The notes under the pieces are model-generated. The model had not been told where the DNA came from. It did no database searches and saw only the letters and a list, made by a program, of their open reading frames with translations. Position numbers and translations under genes: made by a program. From JAGDMJ01 sp963809695 (GTDB lineage Bacteria; Bacteroidota; Ignavibacteria; UBA10030; UBA6906), in NCBI GenBank assembly GCA_963809695.1, contig CAWEKI010000010.1, forward strand, positions 496,001-560,000: a stretch of 64,000 bases of DNA, read 5' to 3'. Below, one piece after another: positions 61,985 through 64,000 of the stretch (position 1 is the stretch's first letter; the number at the start of each line of letters is the position of its first letter).

Positions 61985-62509
61985 TTACACTGAAGCCCTG
62001 GAAGTATGATCGCTGAGCGAAGGAATCAGCCTCTTTCCCATCTCATAGAGACCAAAGAGTGCTCCGACGTACAGAAGATCTCCGGCAAGTGTATTCCGGA
62101 GGAACGGAATCGCAGCCACGTAGCACTGGACCAGTCCGCTGAGCGATTGGTCGTACATGTATGGCGGGCTCAGCCAGACCCCGAAGTTTGTGATCAGGTA
62201 AAACAGGACCGAACCGGTGACGCTCGCGCCGATCGTGGACAACACGCCGCGGTGGTTCCGGAGCCAGAGTCCAATAAGGCCGATCATGAGGAAACTGGCA
62301 TAGACCCAGAGCGCTGTTGAGTGAAACCCGATGAACCAATCCGTAATGAGCATGGCGGCCATGGGGACAACGAAGGAGAGCCTGCGATCCAGATACACGC
62401 CTCCGAACAGCGCGAGCGCAGTTACCGGAACCATGTTCGGCGGATGGGGCAGCATCCGTGAGAGTGCCGCGGCGAGAATCAGGACAAATGCATAGATGTA
62501 ACGCGACAT
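61985..62509 (-). CDS. DUF6580-family membrane protein under cobalamin riboswitch control
   Basis: A 174-residue protein with about five membrane helices. It matches the DUF6580 family of putative transport proteins, including the signature RMLPHPPNMVPVTALALFGG and LITDWFIGFH, and resembles the substrate-binding (S) components of ECF vitamin transporters in size and topology. The ATG at 62509 follows AGGAGG, and the gene is preceded by a complete cobalamin riboswitch with terminator. A role in uptake of a cobalamin, its precursor or cobalt is therefore inferred; no ECF A/T genes or BtuB lie in the window. Confidence 0.82.
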   Translation of the reverse strand: MSRYIYAFVLILAAALSRMLPHPPNMVPVTALALFGGVYLDRRLSFVVPMAAMLITDWFIGFHSTALWVYASFLMIGLIGLWLRNHRGVLSTIGASVTGSVLFYLITNFGVWLSPPYMYDQSLSGLVQCYVAAIPFLRNTLAGDLLYVGALFGLYEMGKRLIPSLSDHTSRASV

Positions 62510-62555
62510 GGAACCTCCTGTAATGAAATAATGAATATCAATTCGGCGCATAAAC

Positions 62556-62585
62556 AAAAAACCCGGCCGGGGAAGGACGGCCGGG
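62556..62585 (-). terminator. Terminator of the cobalamin riboswitch expression platform
   Basis: Minus strand CCCGGCC, 10-nt loop, GGCCGGG, then TTTTTTG. It lies between the aptamer (62643-62822) and the DUF6580 ATG, as expected for transcriptional attenuation by bound B12. Confidence 0.9.
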
Positions 62586-62642
62586 AGCACGAAACCCGTT
62601 CTTACTCCATCCATCCCTTCCCGCGAAGGTTTCTTCGGATGG

Positions 62643-62822
62643 GCTCTGGCAGGTCTCCTGACTCATGACATCACTCTTGCCTCGTCTTCCCGGGCCGGCG
62701 CGAGCCGATCCTCCAGTGACGGACAAGCAATATTGTCATTTACAGTTGCGGGGCAGCTTCCGGTTTGAACGGAATTCCCTTTTCATCCCGTGCTTGAAAC
62801 GGGACACCAGCGCCTCAAGAGC
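62643..62822 (-). promoter_or_regulatory. Cobalamin riboswitch aptamer
   Basis: The minus strand carries the diagnostic cobalamin-aptamer segments in order: a P1 strand GCTCT, the core GGAAGCTGCCCCGCAACTGT, the J6/3-type CACTGG, GGGAAGACGAGGC, and the 3' end GAGTCAGGAGACCTGCC closing with AGAGC. High B12 would favour the downstream terminator. It is preceded by a perfect promoter (62838-62866). Confidence 0.95.
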
Positions 62823-62837
62823 TAAAAAACCTTTTGG

Positions 62838-62866
62838 AATATACGGCAGTGAACCTGCATTGTCAA
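62838..62866 (-). promoter_or_regulatory. Promoter of the riboswitch-DUF6580 unit
   Basis: Minus strand TTGACA, exactly 17 bp, TATATT, identical in both boxes to the outer-membrane protein promoter at 25085-25113. The predicted start near 62831 falls just before the aptamer. Confidence 0.85.
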
Positions 62867-62867
62867 G

Positions 62868-62993
62868 CGCCGTCGGCAAATTGTGGCGACCTTCATACCG
62901 GCCGAATTTTCCTTTGCACTCGGGACAAATGCTGTGCGTAAAACCCACCTCGGCATGAGCCGAGAGAAACTCCTCAAGGCGAAGACCCCCAGA
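62868..62993 (-). pseudogene. Possible remnant of a sensor-protein gene
   Basis: In the gap between trpA and the riboswitch promoter one minus-strand frame, opening after a stop near 62994, reads LRLEEFLSAHAEVGFTHSIC followed by a second PEC motif. The pattern of a helix followed by THSICPEC resembles the C-terminal ends of some two-component sensor and PAS proteins, with the CxxC motif. There is no start codon or ribosome-binding site, and the frame then dissolves into the promoter. It looks like decayed coding sequence but could be chance. Confidence 0.3.
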
Positions 62994-63022
62994 TCACCGC
63001 GGACAAGAATGAAAGGAGCGAG

Positions 63023-63835
63023 TCAAACCCGCAGTGCAGATGACCGAGGGGATTCCTGGCTGAGTGCGTTCTTGAACTCCCGCACCCAGGCTTGAAGATC
63101 GCGGGGACCCGTCGATTGCCCGATCTTGCGGATCAAGGCGCTCCCGATGATAACCCCATCGGCTTCATGCACCAGGTGCCGCGCACTCTCCGGTGAAGAA
63201 ATCCCGAATCCCACCAACAGGGGGTTGCGCCGTAGAAGCCGCCGTACCTTCCCCACATACTCCTGCGAAGGGTTCTTTCCCGTTGATCCGGTCACACCCG
63301 TCGTAGAGACACAATAGACAAATCCCCGCGAAGCTTCATCAATCGCGCGAATCCGTTCGGGCGATGACGTCGGCGTCACGAGCAGAATCTGCGAAAGCCC
63401 GGCAGCGGTACATTCAACCGCAAAGCGGCCGGCTTCCTCGAGTGGCAACTCGGGCAGGATGATGCCATCGACGCCGCACTCGCCTGCAGCCGCGAAGAAA
63501 TCCCTCACCCCGTAGCTGAGGATCGGGTTCAGATAACCCATGAGCACGATGGGTATCTCCGAGTTGGACCGGATTGCCGCAACGTCTTCCAGGATGCTCT
63601 GAAGATGCGCCCCGTTCGCCAGGGCGACGGAGGAACTCTCCTGAATCACCGGCCCATCGGCAAGCGGGTCGGAAAATGGCATGCCGATCTCGACGATGTC
63701 CGCTCCCCCCTGTTCAAGGACAGGCACGAGGTGCACGGCCGAATGGAGTTCCGGGTAGCCCCCCGTGACAAAGAGCGCGAGCGCCTTTTCCTTCCGGCTA
63801 CTCAGCGACGCAAGTATGTTTTCGATCTTTCCCAT
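63023..63835 (-). CDS. trpA: Tryptophan synthase alpha subunit
   Basis: A 270-residue TIM-barrel subunit that cleaves indole-3-glycerol phosphate, passing indole to TrpB. The catalytic Glu and Asp are in GADIVEIGMPFSDPLADGP, and phosphate-binding motifs are STTGVTGS and GFGISSPESARHL. The ATG shares a base with the trpB stop (TAATG), so the two are translationally coupled. The C-terminus (SPRSSALRV) is not conserved. Confidence 0.96.
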   Translation of the reverse strand: MGKIENILASLSSRKEKALALFVTGGYPELHSAVHLVPVLEQGGADIVEIGMPFSDPLADGPVIQESSSVALANGAHLQSILEDVAAIRSNSEIPIVLMGYLNPILSYGVRDFFAAAGECGVDGIILPELPLEEAGRFAVECTAAGLSQILLVTPTSSPERIRAIDEASRGFVYCVSTTGVTGSTGKNPSQEYVGKVRRLLRRNPLLVGFGISSPESARHLVHEADGVIIGSALIRKIGQSTGPRDLQAWVREFKNALSQESPRSSALRV

Positions 63836-64000
63836 TACCTTTTTCTGCCTCGCATTTCAGAAAGGGTCACGATATCCTTATCCCCTCTCCCTGAGACATT
63901 CACGACAACGAGTTCATCCTTCGCGGTTTCCGGCATGAGGGTCTCAAGATATGCAAGGGCATGTGCGGTTTCCAGAGCCGGAAGGATGCCTTCCAGACGA
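63835..64000 (-). CDS. trpB: Tryptophan synthase beta subunit, C-terminal part
   Basis: The last 54 codons of trpB; the rest lies beyond the right edge. The visible sequence has RLEGILPALETAHALAYL and the C-terminal VVNVSGRGDKDIVTL, which contains the end of the PLP-binding core. TrpB condenses indole with serine. It overlaps trpA by one base. Confidence 0.93.
   Translation of the reverse strand, partial: RLEGILPALETAHALAYLETLMPETAKDELVVVNVSGRGDKDIVTLSEMRGRKR

Overview
The window is 64 kb of chromosomal, mostly housekeeping sequence. Every gene I can support is on the minus strand, so transcription runs from high to low coordinates throughout. The gene content (rny, ZapA, GlnRS and AsnRS, a deoxynucleoside kinase, a DUF6580 membrane protein, several outer-membrane beta-barrels, lipoprotein acylation) suggests a Gram-negative bacterium of the Bacteroidota/Chlorobiota/Ignavibacteriota (FCB) group. 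The promoters I can read look like TTGAnn-17-TATATT, not the Bacteroidota TTTG/TAnnTTTG type, which favours a Chlorobi/Ignavibacteria-like lineage. No tRNA gene encodes its CCA end. I see no phage, IS element, CRISPR array or rRNA.

Layout, low to high coordinates. 1-8.0 kb is the translation/RNA operon rimP-nusA-infB-rbfA-truB-ribF-rpsO-pnp (pnp is cut by the edge). 8.2-13.0 kb is an acyP-ispF-DedA-PAP2-lnt-ltaE run. 13.2-16.9 kb holds an EamA permease, a DUF362 protein and a B12-dependent acyl-CoA mutase large subunit whose substrate residues look like isobutyryl-CoA mutase. 16.9-18.7 kb is mutL, split by a frameshift. 18.7-25.0 kb has ftsY, a CDP-alcohol phosphatidyltransferase, purF, nadB and an outer-membrane protein. 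25.2-35.3 kb runs tRNA-Val, thrS, infC (AUC start), rpmI, rplT, pheS, pheT, a coiled-coil gene, zapA, a candidate small RNA, rny and coaE. 35.4-37.6 kb is a loose region of tRNAs (Leu, Cys, Gly), a D-lyxose isomerase and gene-poor sequence.

37.6-43.2 kb has greA-CYTH and then nnr, tgt, yajC and ribBA. 43.2-50.6 kb is a partial complex I operon, nuoJKLM-X-nuoN, in which X is an NhaD-like Na+/H+ antiporter coupled to nuoM and nuoN by overlapping codons. 50.6-54.6 kb has a small outer-membrane protein, an ABC-2 exporter pair and asnS. 54.8-61.8 kb is a tightly packed run gltX-glnS-folB-folK-dNK-small membrane protein-glycosyltransferase-nadA. 62.0-62.9 kb is a complete cobalamin-riboswitch unit (promoter, aptamer, terminator) driving a DUF6580 membrane protein. 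The window ends in trpBA.

The strongest leads are the F/Q-type mutase (likely not a methylmalonyl-CoA mutase), the B12-riboswitch-controlled DUF6580 protein, the antiporter embedded in the nuo operon, the mutL frameshift, the AUC start of infC, and hairpins placed directly before rimP and thrS. I did not find a clearly new multi-gene system.
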